DNA of 64,000 bases from Antilocapra americana (lineage: Eukaryota; Chordata; Mammalia; Artiodactyla; Antilocapridae): the NCBI GenBank assembly GCA_007570785.1, contig ML662449.1:15564922-15628921 (forward strand), written 5' to 3'. Below are positions 11,355 to 21,745 of the stretch, one piece after another. Each line of letters begins with the position of its first letter. Positions within the stretch are counted from its first letter, which is position 1. The translations under genes were made by a program, and so were the position numbers. The notes beneath the pieces were generated by a model, which did not search any database, was not told the DNA's origin, and saw only the letters and a program-made list of their open reading frames with translations.

Positions 11355-12425
11355 AGTTTATTGTGATCCACACAGTCAAAGACTTTGGCATAGTCAATAA
11401 AGCAGAAATAGGTTTTTCTGGGACTCTCGCTTTTTCAGTGATCTAGTGGATGTTGGCAATTTCATCTCTTGTCCCTCTGCCTTTTCTAAATCCAGCTTGA
11501 ACATCTGGAATTTCACAGATCACGTATTGCAGAAGCCTGGCTTGGAGAATTTTGAGGATTATTTACTAGCGTGTGAGATGAATGCAACTGTGTGGTAGTT
11601 TGAACATTTTTTGACATTGCCTTTCTTAGGAATTGGAATGAAAACTGATGTTTCCAATCCTGTGGCCACTGCTGAGTTTTCCAAATTTACTGACATACTG
11701 AGTGCAGCACTTTCACAGCATCATCTTTTAGCATTTGATAGTTCAACTGAAATTCCATCACCTCCACTCACTTTGTTCATATTGATGCTTCCTAAGGCCC
11801 ACTTGGCTTCACATTACAGGACGTCTGGCTCTAGGTTAGTGATCACACCATCATGATTATCTGGGTTGTGAAGATTTTTTTATGTACAGTTCTGTGTATT
11901 CTTGCCACCTCTTCTTAATATCTTCTGCTTCTGTTAGGTCCCTACCATTTATGTCCTTTATTGAGCCCATCTTTGTATAAAGTATTACCTTTGTATCTCT
12001 AATTTTCTTGAAGAGGTCTATAGTCTTTCCCATTCTATTGTTTTCCTCTATAATTGATGCTTTTGAACTGTGGTGTTGGAGAAGACTCTTGAGAGTTCCT
12101 TGGACTTCAAGGAGATCCAACCTGTCAATCTTGAAGGAAATCAGTTTTGAATATTCATTGGAAGGCCTGATGCTGAAGCTGAAAGTCCAATATTTTGGCC
12201 ACCTGATGTAAAGAGCTGATTCATTTTAAAAGACCCTGATGCTGGGAAAGATTGAGGGCACGAGGAGAAGTGGACAATGGAGGATGAGATAGTTGGATGA
12301 CATCACCGACTCGATGGACATGAGTGAGTGAGCTCCAGGAATTGGCGATGGACAGGTAGGCCTAGCGTGGTGCAGCCCATGGGGTTGAAAATAGTTGGAC
12401 ATAACTGAGCCGTGAACTGAACTAG

Positions 12426-12731
12426 TGTTTTTGAAATTCCGGACTTCAACTGAATCTGTCAAGGTTATTAGAGTTCCTTATTATCAAAGAGTTGGTTTGG
12501 ATGTTTGATCAATAAGATACAATAATTCCTTAGTGTAAAAGCTAAGGAATACAATTTGATAACTTATTCACATGCTTTCACATATGTTATATAATAAAGA
12601 ACCTATCACAGAGCCAACAAAAGAAAGCATTATGTTGACATTAAAAACCAAAGTCAGAGGAAATATTGAATAAAAAATTATAGTTATAGAGGATAGAAAA
12701 ATAAAATAATTGCAAAATAAAATTCACATAA
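12426..12731. other. gene-free AT-rich stretch
   Basis: No repeat or coding signal recognised. Confidence 0.5.
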
Positions 12732-12741
12732 CTGGAGGTAT

Positions 12742-12958
12742 GTGTTGTCCTGTGCTTAATTGTTTACTTTTCTCTGACTCTTGCCACACCATGGACTGTA
12801 GTCTGCCAGGCTTCTTTGTCCTTTGGGATTCTTCAGACAAGAATACTGGAGTGGGTTGCCACGCCTTCCTCCAGGGGATCTTCCCAACCCAAAAATCAAA
12901 TCTGGGTCTTCCGCATTGCAGGCAGACACTTTACCATTTGAGCTATCAGGAAGCCCCG
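12742..12958 (-). mobile_element. Bov-tA SINE (antisense)
   Basis: Reads 'ccatggactgtagtctgccagg' via 'gaatactggagtgggttgcc' to the inverted head 'gcagacactttaccatttgagc'. A perfect 10-bp target duplication 'ctggaggtat' lies at 12,732-12,741 and 12,959-12,968. Confidence 0.92.
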
Positions 12959-12968
12959 CTGGAGGTAT

Positions 12969-13850
12969 ATTTCTTGTTTTATCCACAGGTCCATATAGAG
13001 ATTACATGATTTCATGGGCCAAAGCATTATTACCTTGTATGTTCCTTTGTCCAGGCTAATTTTAAACTCCTGGAACAATATTAATTTTTCCAGCAAACAA
13101 AATTTTATTTCAAATTTTTTTTTACCATAAAGATCCTACTTGGATATCATATTCCAATCAGAGTCATTCCTGATTAGCTTAGCAATGTGGATCACTACAA
13201 TGGTTGTGCTCCTGCAGTCTTACTGCCCATTGTCTTCTGGGCCCTCTCTAATTATTAATTTTCCTTTACACACAAATTGATCTTATCTCCTAAGCATATT
13301 ATGTATCCTGTATAATGCTGGTGCTATTTCTTTATAAATCCTTTTATGTACTTACTACAGAGACTTTCATATATTAGATGTTGATAATTTGGCCTTTGTC
13401 TAATAAGCTTGATGTTGTTGAATCTCTGGAAGAAAGAAGAGTCCCTTCTAGTTGACCTAATAATAGTGACTGAAGAAGGAAGATGGTGAGATGTTTTATT
13501 CATACCCCTCCTGGCTCAACTACGGATTTCTTAAATTTTCTGTTGATCAATGCAAGGCATAGAAACTCTTTCCTAATCTGAGTTTTTGGAGAAAAGATCT
13601 AAAAGTTTCTAGAAGTAAAATGAGCCCTAATTATATCCTGCAGGGTGCTTACTCAGATGTTTAGCATCATAGAATTTCCCTTACCCTTACCAATTATGTG
13701 ACATTTACTTTGATAAATGGTCCCTGAACAGGATGATATTGAATTTCACCACTTAACTTTCCCCTAAATCAGGTCACCAAGGCAATGGGATGGGATTTCA
13801 CTGCTAAGCTGTAATCATCTAGGAAGTCAAGAGTATAAATCCATTTATAA
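12969..13850. other. gene-free stretch
   Basis: Apparently unique sequence of slightly higher complexity than its surroundings. No exon or young repeat seen. Confidence 0.5.
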
Positions 13851-14154
13851 TTTCTTCAGTATAGTAGTCCACACTTATCTGCAACTTCCTTTTGGTTTTT
13901 AGTTCCTTGCAATTTTAGTTACCATACCATTTTATCCATAAAATATTAAATGAATAATTCCAGAAATAAGCAATTCATAAATTTTATATTGTGCACACTC
14001 TGAAGAATGTGATGAAATCTCCCACACGTGAGGTGAATCATCCCTTTGTTCCACATATCCCATCTATTAGTCACTTAGTAGCCATCTCAGTGATTGGAGG
14101 AACTGTCAGAGCTATTACAGCACTTATGTTCAAGTCACCTCTATTTTATTTAAT

Positions 14155-14211
14155 GATGGTCCCAAAGCATGAGGGTAGTAATGCTGGAAATTCAATTATT
14201 CTGTTACTATG
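14155..14211 (+). pseudogene. Tigger transposase N-terminal remnant
   Basis: Within the transposon, starting at the ATG near 14,155, the translation reads 'MVPKHEGSNAGNS'. It matches the start of the Tigger/CENP-B-like transposase family as I know it (Met-Ala-Pro-Lys, Ser-Asp-Ala-Gly-Asn-Ser pattern), with substitutions. The helix-turn-helix and DDE domains are absent; the frame runs on into the inserted SINE. Confidence 0.6.
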
Positions 14212-14217
14212 CCTAAT

Positions 14218-14435
14218 AGTAGTAGTAGTAGTGTTAGTTGCTCAGTCGTGTCAGACATTTTGCGATCCCACGGACTCTAGTCCACAATGTTCTTCTGTCC
14301 ATAGGATTCTCCAGGCAAGAGTACTGGAGTGGATTGCCATTCTCTTCTCCAGGGGCTCTTCTTAACCCAGGGAATGAACCTGGGTCTCCTGTGTTGCAGG
14401 CAGACTCTTTTACCTATTGAGCTACAGGAAAGACC
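14218..14435 (-). mobile_element. Bov-tA SINE inserted in Tigger element
   Basis: Antisense SINE with a (TAG)n-like tail at 14,217-14,231, then 'gttgctcagtcgtgtcagac', 'gagtactggagtggattgcc' and the inverted head. A 13-bp target duplication with one mismatch flanks it: 'tactatgcctaat' at 14,205-14,217 and 'tactgtgcctaat' at 14,436-14,448. Both copies are Tigger sequence, proving the order of events. Confidence 0.93.
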
Positions 14436-14565
14436 TACTGTGCCTAATTTATAAATTAAACTTTATCATAGGTTTGTACACATAGGAAAGATTATAGTAG
14501 ATGTAAGTTTCAGGCGTAACCTGGAGATCACAGGATAGGTATGCCTTGGCTAAGCAGGGTAAATG

Positions 14566-15998
14566 TATTTAGAAAGACAAGACATGGGTTTCAGAGATAC
14601 TAGTTTCCTAATAAGATCTTCACCAACTTCAATGAGGGTTAAAATATCTTAGAAAAACTGTTAGAAATCAAGTTCATATTTGTAATCAAACAATGTGGTG
14701 TCCTGTTGTCTCTTTGAGTCTTGAATTTATAAGGAACTTAGTCACTTAAATCAGTGTAGGCCATAATATTTCCGGGTATAATCATTGTTTAATCCTGCCT
14801 TCCAGGCAATTTCAAGCATTACACACCTCCTAAATGTTCTGTTTGTCTTTGATTGCTTGAAGCATTACTTGCAAATTTAACCATGTCAGTGATTTCTCTC
14901 ATAGCTGTTTATTCTTGGTTTGACCAAAGAGAATCCTCACATACATGAAATACATTGTGTCTCCTTCAAACAGGAAACACAAATCTCCACTTTTAAAAAT
15001 TGTAAAGCCTCAAATTGTGGAAAGGGCTGCTTTAATTTTGACTTAAGGAGACTGTTTAGGATCTCTATACAGATCCCAATGGACATATTTTATGTTTGTT
15101 TTCAGTTTCCAGTCTTTCTGACTAGAGTTGAGTTCTGCCTACAATTAATTGGTTACAGAATCTAAGTGCATTCTCAATTTTAATTTCACATTTTAAATTG
15201 GTTTCACATTAATATGCTTGGTGGGAAGTACACATTTCTCTGGTCCATTCTCTCAAGGACTTCAGTAATGAAGTATACCTGTAAGTCAGTGTCTAGTGAA
15301 ACTATCAGAATTTTCAGGCTCTTATTCTTTGCTGAAGTCCAAATGAGCCTAGTGGCCTTCAAAATACCCATAAAATTATAGTAAGATGATTTTCTCTCCA
15401 ATAAAGTATCCATTCTTTTTAGACAACTTATATTTTATTCCTGAATATTTATTAATAATGCACACTATTGCTGAGAAAAATCTCTATAGACTTTTGAGTA
15501 GAAAGAATGGCAGAACTTTGCAATTCAATATTGAGTTATTATTGAATAATTCAATATTCTTACTAAGGTTTCCTTTAAAATCTTTTAAAAAGAAGCAAAT
15601 GATGACCATGATTTTTAATCTTGATATTGCATTCAGGAATTAAACCTTTGAAATTTGCCTAATAGATTGATATCTGTCATGCACAGTCAGGAGCAGCTTC
15701 ATTATTAAAATTCATCTGATCTTGGGGATGTTACCTCCAGTCAAAAAATAGCATCTATTTTGTTTTGTTTTGACTTGTTTTTCATAACTTATCATTTACA
15801 TTCTTGCTAATTTTTTTTAGAAAACTTATATTGCTCAGATTCTGTGAAGTCATCTTTCAGCATTATCTGTGTCACATGCCAAATGCTGAAGTGATGCAAA
15901 TTTTGGCCTCCCTTCAACTTTATTTCTACCATATCCCCAGCAGCACTTGTATGATGAGTATTAGATAAGATTTTAATACTGCTAGAATGCAACCATCA
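14566..15998. other. gene-free unique stretch
   Basis: 1.4 kb without a recognised repeat. The longest open frames are about 85 codons, have no familiar motif and lack exon-like flanks. It could hold conserved noncoding DNA but nothing decides this. Confidence 0.5.
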
Positions 15999-16035
15999 TC
16001 CTAAAAGATGATGTTATGAAAGTGCTGTACTCAAT

Positions 16036-16710
16036 ATGCCAGCAAATTTGGAAAACTCAGCAGTGGCCACAGGACAAGAAAAGGTCAGCTTTCATTCCAA
16101 AGGCAATGCCAAACAGTACTCAAACTACTGCACACTTGTACTCATCTCACACGCTAGTAAAGAAATGCTCAAAATTCTCCAAGCCAGGCTTCAGCAGTAC
16201 GTGAACTGTGAACTTCCAGATGTTCAAGTTGGTTTTAGGAAAGGCAGAGGGACCAGAGATCAAATTGCCAACATCTGTTGAATCATCAAAAAAGCAAGGG
16301 AGTTCCATAAAAACATCTATTTCTGATTTACTGACTATGCCAAAGCCTTTGATTGTGTGGATCACAATAAACTGTGGAAAATTCTGAAAGAGATGGGAAT
16401 GCCAGACAACCTGACCTGTCTCTTGAGAAACTTGTATGCAGATCAGGAAGCAACAGTTAGAACTGGACATGGAACAACAGACTGGTTCCAAATGGGAAAA
16501 GGAGTATGTCAAGGTTGTATATTGTCACCCTGCTTATTTAACTTCTATGCAGAGTACATTATGAGAAATGCTGGGCTGCATGAAGCACAAGATGGAATCA
16601 AGATTGCCGGGAGAATTATCAATAACCTCAGATATGCAGAAGACACGATCCTTATGGCAGAAAATGAAGAAGAACTAAAGAACCTCTTGATGAAAGTGAG
16701 AGGAGAGTGA
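16036..16710 (+). pseudogene. BovB reverse transcriptase domain, broken
   Basis: One frame holds nearly the whole RT with in-frame stops at 16,279-16,281 and 16,324-16,326. Visible in order: 'LKILQARLQQYVN', 'VGFRKGRGTRDQIAN', the 'DYAKAFDCVDHNKLW' palm motif A, 'GKGVCQGCILSPCLFNFYAEY', and motif C, which reads Y-A-E-D at 16,633-16,644 where the family has Y-A-D-D. Loss of the first catalytic aspartate alone would abolish polymerase activity. The reading frame shifts near 16,690. Confidence 0.9.
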
Positions 16711-16897
16711 AAAAGTTGGCTTAAGGCTCAACATTCAGAAAACTAAGATCATGGCATCTAGTCCCATTACTTCATGGCAAATAAATGGGGAAACATTGGA
16801 AACAGTGGCTGACTTCATTTTGGGGGGCTCCAAAATCACTGCAGATGGTGATTGCAGCCATGAAATTAAAAGACCTTGACTGCTTGGAAGGAAAGCT

Positions 16898-17257
16898 ATG
16901 ACCAACCTAGACAGCATATTAAAAAGCAGAGACATTATTTTGCCAACAAATGTTCATCTACTCAAGGCTGTGGTTTTTCCAGTAGTCATGTATGGATTTG
17001 AGAGTTGGACTATAAAGAAAGATGAGCACCAAAGAATTGATGCTTTTGAACTGTGGTGTTGGAGAAGACTCTTGAGAGACCCTTGGACTGCAAGGAGATC
17101 CAACCAGTCCATCCTAAAGGAGATCAGTCCTGAATATTCATTGGAAGGACTGATGTTGAAGCTGAAACTCCAATACTTTGGCCACCTGATGCAAAGAGCT
17201 GACTCTGAAAATACCCTGATACTGGGAAAAATTGTAGGCAGGAGGAGAAGGGGATGA
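16898..17257 (+). pseudogene. BovB ORF2 C-terminal remnant
   Basis: Frame +2 continuation of the copy above: 'MTNLDSILKSRDIILPTNVH', 'VVMYGFESWTIKKDEHQRID', 'LWCWRRLLRDPWTARRS', 'LQYFGHLMQRADS'. It is separated from the RT frame by a deletion within 'gtgagaggagagtg' and ends at a premature stop before the usual C-terminus. Confidence 0.88.
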
Positions 17258-17648
17258 CAGAGATGGTTGGATGGCATCAGCAACTCAATGGACATGAATT
17301 CGAGTAAACCTCAAGAGCTGGTGATGGACAGGGAGGCCTGGCATGCTGCAGTTCATGGGGTTGCAAAGAATTGGACACTACTCAGTGACTGAAATGAACT
17401 GAGAACGCAGTCATTAGCAAAGCCCTTTCCTGCCCGCCTCCCACCAGTTTTACTATCTTTCCACCTTTTATAAAGCCAGTTCTCAATAAATCATTTTGAA
17501 AATGATATAATTTAAGATTTTTTCAATGACTCAAGTTTTTAATCAACAGTGTAAGTAAAGGAGTTAGTGACATTCCTTATCTATTACCCTACTGTTCATA
17601 CCACTACCATTTCATAATGCTTTTTATTTCTTTGCACATCTTTTCCCC

Positions 17649-17861
17649 ATGAAAGTGTTAGTCAGTCACTCAGTCATGTCTGACTCATTGCGATCCCATG
17701 GACTTTTGCCTGATAGACTCCCCTATCCAAGGAATTCTCCAGGCAAAATTTTTGAAGTGGATTATCATTACTTTCTCCCAGGGATCTTCTCAATCTAGGG
17801 ACTGAAGCAGGGTCTCCCATATTGCAGGCAGATTATTTACAGTCTGGGACACCAGGGAAGA
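17649..17861 (-). mobile_element. Bov-tA SINE (antisense)
   Basis: Reads 'cagtcactcagtcatgtctgac' to 'gtctgggacaccagggaag'. Flanked by a 9-bp target duplication 'cttttcccc' at 17,640-17,648 and 17,862-17,870. Confidence 0.92.
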
Positions 17862-17870
17862 CTTTTCCCC

Positions 17871-18394
17871 TATTACATCAAAAATAATTGAGTTTAGGTA
17901 CTACATTATATATGGCATTGTTCCTACTACTTATAGTGAGTATTTTAAGAATCTGTAAAATAAGCAATAGAGCATTTAAAATGTTGTAGGTCCAGTGGAG
18001 GTCAATAGATTTTTAAGTTCATAATAAATTTGAATGAGGTTATATATCTGCAGAATAATGATGAATACAATTAATGAAAAAATCAATCAAAATCTTTCTT
18101 CACTTAAATAGGACAAGAGAAGTAATTACTTTCTAAAATAGTAAGAAAAATAAAGACATGACCTATTTAACATCTAAAAGACCTGTCATCCTACTGTTCT
18201 AAGACGAAGGACTTCACAAAACAGCTTCTAAGAATAAAGAAGCTAAGTTTTGCTTTGTTTTGTTTTTTTTTTTTTGATTTTTGGTTGAGGTCTTAAATCC
18301 AAGCCAGGTTAAATCCTGAGACAAGTCTAAAACATTTTTCAATGACTTTTTTTTTTTTTTAAAATCAAGCTGAAGTTGATGTAAAATATTATAT
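17871..18394. other. gene-free stretch with poly(T) runs
   Basis: AT-rich. Holds T runs at 18,263-18,274 and 18,347-18,360. No coding signal. Confidence 0.5.
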
Positions 18395-18612
18395 GTTCCC
18401 TGATGGCTCAATGTTAAAGAATCTACCTGCCAATGCAGGAGACACAAGTTCAATCCCTGGGTCTGAAAGATTTCCCCTGGAGGAGAAAATGGTAACCCAC
18501 TCCAACATTCTTGCCTGGGAAATCCCATGGATAGGGGAGCCTGGTGGGCTACATTTCATTCAGTTGTAAAAGAGTTGGACATGACTGAACAACTAAACAA
18601 CAGCAACAATAA
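18395..18612 (+). mobile_element. Bov-tA SINE (sense)
   Basis: Head 'ttccctgatggctcaatgttaaagaatct' with a recognisable box A, box B region 'agttcaatccctgggtc', then the Bov-A body to 'ttggacatgactgaacaactaaac' and a short (CAACAA) tail. Confidence 0.92.
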
Positions 18613-18639
18613 TATCATGTGTTTCAGGTGTTAAAAATA

Positions 18640-21345
18640 GTGGCTCACATTTTTTAGAAGTTATAGTACATTTAGAGTTATTATAAAGCATTCACTATAT
18701 TTCCTGTGCTGTACAATATTCCTTGTAGTATATTTTAAACATAAAATTTTGTGCCTTTTAATCCTCTATCCCTAATTTATCCCTTTCCTTTCTCTCCTCC
18801 TACAGCAACTCACTAATTTGTTGTCTCTGTGTCTATGTGCATCTCCTTTGTTATATTTACTAGTTATATTCTTTTTTACATTCCATACATAAGTGGCATC
18901 ATACAATATATGTCTTTCTCTGTCTGACTTATTTCACTTAGCATAATACCCTTCGGGTCCATCTATATTTTTACAAATGACGAAATTTCATTCTTTTTCA
19001 AATATTTTTTTTTATTCCAACATATGTATATTGGATGCACATTATGTGTAGCTGTCCAGTTTTCCCAGAACAACTTATTGAAGGTAATTATTTTTCTTCA
19101 TTGTACATGCTTGCCTCTTTTGTCATAGATTAATTGACCATAAGTGCCTGCGTTTATTTCTGGGTTCTTCATTCTGTTCCATTGATTTTTGCACCTGTTT
19201 TGGTGCCAGTATCATGCTGTTCTGACTACTATAGTATAGTCTGAAATCAAGGGGAGGGTTTCATCAAGTTCTGCTTTCCTTTCTCAAGATTGATTGTTTT
19301 GACTATTTGGGGTTTCTGTACAAATTTTAAAACTATTTGTGTTTCCATACAGATTTTAAAATCATTTGTTCTTTTACTATTGTTCAATTGCTAAGTTGTG
19401 TCTGACTCATTGTGACCCCATGGACTGCAGCACACCAGGCTTCCCTGTCCTTGACTATCTCCCTGAGTTTGTTCAAATTCATGTCCATTGAATTGGTGAT
19501 GTCACCCGATCACCTCATCATCTGTTGCCCCCTTCTCTTGCCCTCAACCTCTCCCAACAGCAAGGTCTTTTCTAATGAGTTGACTCTTCATATCAGGTGG
19601 CCAAATTATTGGAGCTTCAGCTTCAGCATCAGTCCTTCCAATGAATATTCAGTGTTGATTTCCTTTAAGATTGACTGGTTTGATCTTCTTGCTGTCCAAG
19701 CCATTGGTATTTTAATAGGGATTACATTGAATCTGTAGATTGCCTTGGGCAGTGTGGTATTTTAAGAATATTACTTCTTTCAATTAATGATCAGAGTATA
19801 TCTTTCCATCTATTTGTGTTGTCTTTAATTTTTCATCAGTGTCGTATATATGAGACCTGTCTTGAACAGCTGTTGTATTGGTGCTGAACTATTTTAGCTT
19901 TTTCTTGTCTATAGAAATTTTGATCTCGCCATCAAATCTAAATGAGAACCTTGCTGGGCTCTCTCTTTGTTGTACATTTTCCCCTCTTTCGTCACTTTAA
20001 ATATACTTCTGGCCTAGAATTTCCAGTATGAAATTAGCTGAAATGGGTGCTCCCTCGTATGTAACGTGTTACTTTTTCTTCACCGACTTCAATATTTTCT
20101 CTGTATCTTTAATTTTTGCCACTTTAATTACAATGTATCTTGTGGTATTCCTCTTTGGGTTAATCCTAAATGGGACTCTCTACACTTTTTGGACTTGATG
20201 TTTGTTTTCTTTCTCAAGTTAGGGAAGTTATTAGCTATTATTTTTTCAGTTATGATCTCAGCTCCCTTTTCTCTCTTTCCTCCTTCTGGAACCACTTTAA
20301 TGCAAATATCAGTGCACTTGATATTGCCCCAGAGTTCTGTTCAACTGTCCTAATTTCTTTTCATAATTTTTTTCTGTTCAGAATCAGCAATTTCCACTAC
20401 TCTATCTTCCAGCTCACTGATCCATTCCTCCATATTATTTAGTCTACTGTTGATTCCTTATAGTATATTTTTCATTATTTATTATATCTTTTATTTCTAC
20501 AGGTGGTGAGTTCTTTATAATTTCCAACTTTGGCATAAAAACTTCTAACTTCCCAATCTGTGACTTTATCCTTCTCCCAAGTTCTCTGATTAGCTTTAGA
20601 ATCACTACCTTAAAGTCTTGCCTGGATATACTGCCTTTCTCCACCTCACCTAGTTCTTCTACTATTATGTCTTGTTCTTTCATTGGGAACTAGTTCCTCT
20701 GCCACCTCATTTTCTCTAATTGCTATTTTTATCCATCTGGTGGTTGGCTATGTTTCCTGAACTTGAAGAAGTAATCTTTTGTAGTAGAAGTCCTATGTAT
20801 CTCAGCAGCACACTCACTTCTCATCACCAGAGTTATATGCTCTAGGGGTCCCACTATGATGGTTGCATGGGTCTTTTTGTTGTGAAAAGCTGACTATCTG
20901 TGCAGTCTGGCAGTCTTGGTTGGACCTTAGTCCATTTGGTTCTCAGTCCTGTCTTATGTAAAAGCTGCCTGCCACTTTGGCTGGCTGAGGAACCCTAGTT
21001 GGCCCTGGGGCTAGTGCTGGGTTACTTATGAGTGGAGTCAGGGTTCAGGAAAACCCAGGGCTGCTGCCTGCTCACTTGTGGGTGAATCCAAGTCCTAGGA
21101 CTAGTGCCAGCCTACTGGCAGGCAAGGATGGGTCCTGGTTACAGGGCCTAAAGGTTCCAGAACAAGTGTTAGGTTTCTGGCAGTGGGGCCAGTTCTGGAT
21201 ACAGTTGGCCACTGGCCAAATGTGCCTTAAGACTTTGTTGACTTGTTAGTGGGGCAGGTCCCAAACCTAGCCCATCCTATGCTGGATCTGGCCTGATAGT
21301 GATTGGGGTAGATTCACAACCTGTGGGACTGTGGTTTACTTTTGA
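18640..21345 (-). mobile_element. old L1, antisense, from 3' UTR to 5' UTR with internal deletions
   Basis: The plus strand reads backwards through L1. The 3' UTR is at 18,650-19,010 ('tatttcctgtgctgtacaatattcc', 'gacttatttcacttagcataatacc'). ORF2 pieces follow at 19,020-19,380 and 19,702-19,855. ORF1-side text runs at 19,860-20,700 ('tctttgggttaatcctaaatgggactctc', 'ccactactctatcttccagctcactgatcc'). A GC-richer 5' UTR with short 'ggcaggcaaggatgggtcctgg'-like repeats is at 20,900-21,345. Most of ORF2 is missing. A BovB tail is inserted at 19,381-19,701. Confidence 0.8.
19381..19701 (-). mobile_element. BovB 3' end inserted in L1
   Basis: Antisense BovB tail: 'ttgctaagttgtgtctgactcattg', 'catcagtccttccaatgaatattca', ending at 'cttgctgtccaag'. 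About 320 bp, 5'-truncated. L1 ORF2 sequence flanks it on both sides, so it arrived after the L1. No clean target duplication seen. Confidence 0.92.
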
Positions 21346-21515
21346 GTGGTATCTGCTTTACTCAAAGCTTTAACATCTAGTAGAATTGCACACTTTTCAT
21401 AGATACTTTTAAGTAGTTTCCTGGCTATTCTTGTGTATTTTATTTCTATATACGACTCGGTATTAAAGTGTCTGGACATGTAAAATATTAGTTTGTTGGT
21501 GTTTGTTCTGAACAG

Positions 21516-21745
21516 GGTGATTTCCAGGTGACTCAAGTAGTAAAAAATCCTACTGCCAAGGCAGGACACACAAGAGACATGGGTTCAATCCCTGGGTCGG
21601 GGAGATCCCCTGGGGTAGGAAATGGCAGCCCACTGTAGTATTCTTGCCTGGAGAATTCCATGGATAGAGGAGCCTGGCGGGCTACAGTCCATGGGATCAC
21701 AAAGAGTCGGACATGACTGAATAACTAACTCTTTCACTTTCATTA
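21516..21745 (+). mobile_element. Bov-tA SINE (sense)
   Basis: Reads 'ggtgatttccaggtgactca' with B box 'gggttcaatccctgggtcg', body 'ggagcctggcgggctacagtcc', 3' part 'aaagagtcggacatgactgaataac' and tail 'tctttcactttcatt'. Relatively well preserved and so comparatively young. Confidence 0.93.

Larger units (their letters stand above)
10321..12052 (-). mobile_element. BovB LINE nested in antisense inside an older BovB
   Basis: Antisense BovB starting exactly at its 3' end ('gttcagttcagtcacttagtcatg' at 10,321) and running 1.73 kb to the linker region upstream of the RT ('tttcccattctattgttttcctct'), where it is 5'-truncated. It covers the C-terminal part, the RT and part of the linker. Several frameshifts are present, and the RT active site is deleted at about 11,091-11,095. 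No target duplication is obvious at the join; about 10 bp of host are lost instead. Confidence 0.93.
10205..12425 (+). mobile_element. BovB 3' end (host copy), split by another BovB
   Basis: Sense BovB in two pieces. 10,205-10,320 runs from 'gatagtatattgaaaagcag' to 'gagctggactataaaaaagct'. 12,053-12,425 resumes with 'attgatgcttttgaactgtgg' and ends at the BovB 3' terminus 'actgagccgtgaactgaac'. The pieces are consecutive in BovB with only about 10 bp missing, so everything between them is a later insertion (10,321 to about 12,050). Confidence 0.92.
13855..14565 (+). mobile_element. Tigger-like (pogo, Tc1/mariner superfamily) DNA transposon, internally deleted
   Basis: The left part reads like the start of a Tigger-type element: 'agtagtccacacttatctgcaact', 'ttaaatgaataattccagaaataa', 'cacttagtagccatctcagt'. 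The right part (14,441-14,565) resembles its 3' end: 'ttataaattaaactttatcataggt'. The middle (most of the transposase) is missing and a SINE at 14,218-14,435 now separates the ends. Exact subfamily not determined. Confidence 0.75.
16000..17403 (+). mobile_element. BovB LINE, 1.4 kb sense copy
   Basis: Starts upstream of the RT ('cctaaaagatgatgttatgaaagtgctg') and runs to the 3' terminus ('cagtgactgaaatgaactgaga'). It spans the complete RT and C-terminal part of ORF2. It is one of the best preserved copies, yet two stops, a frameshift near 16,690 and a changed active site disable it. It is 5'-truncated relative to the roughly 3.2-kb family length. Confidence 0.95.

Noticed and set aside
13991..14365. 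124-codon open frame
   Set aside because: A chimera: Tigger transposon sequence at the start and antisense SINE at the end. Only the short transposase remnant is meaningful.
20900..21340. GC-richer stretch considered as a CpG island or promoter
   Set aside because: CpG dinucleotides are nearly absent, and the repeated gcagg/ctgg words match the old L1 5' UTR.
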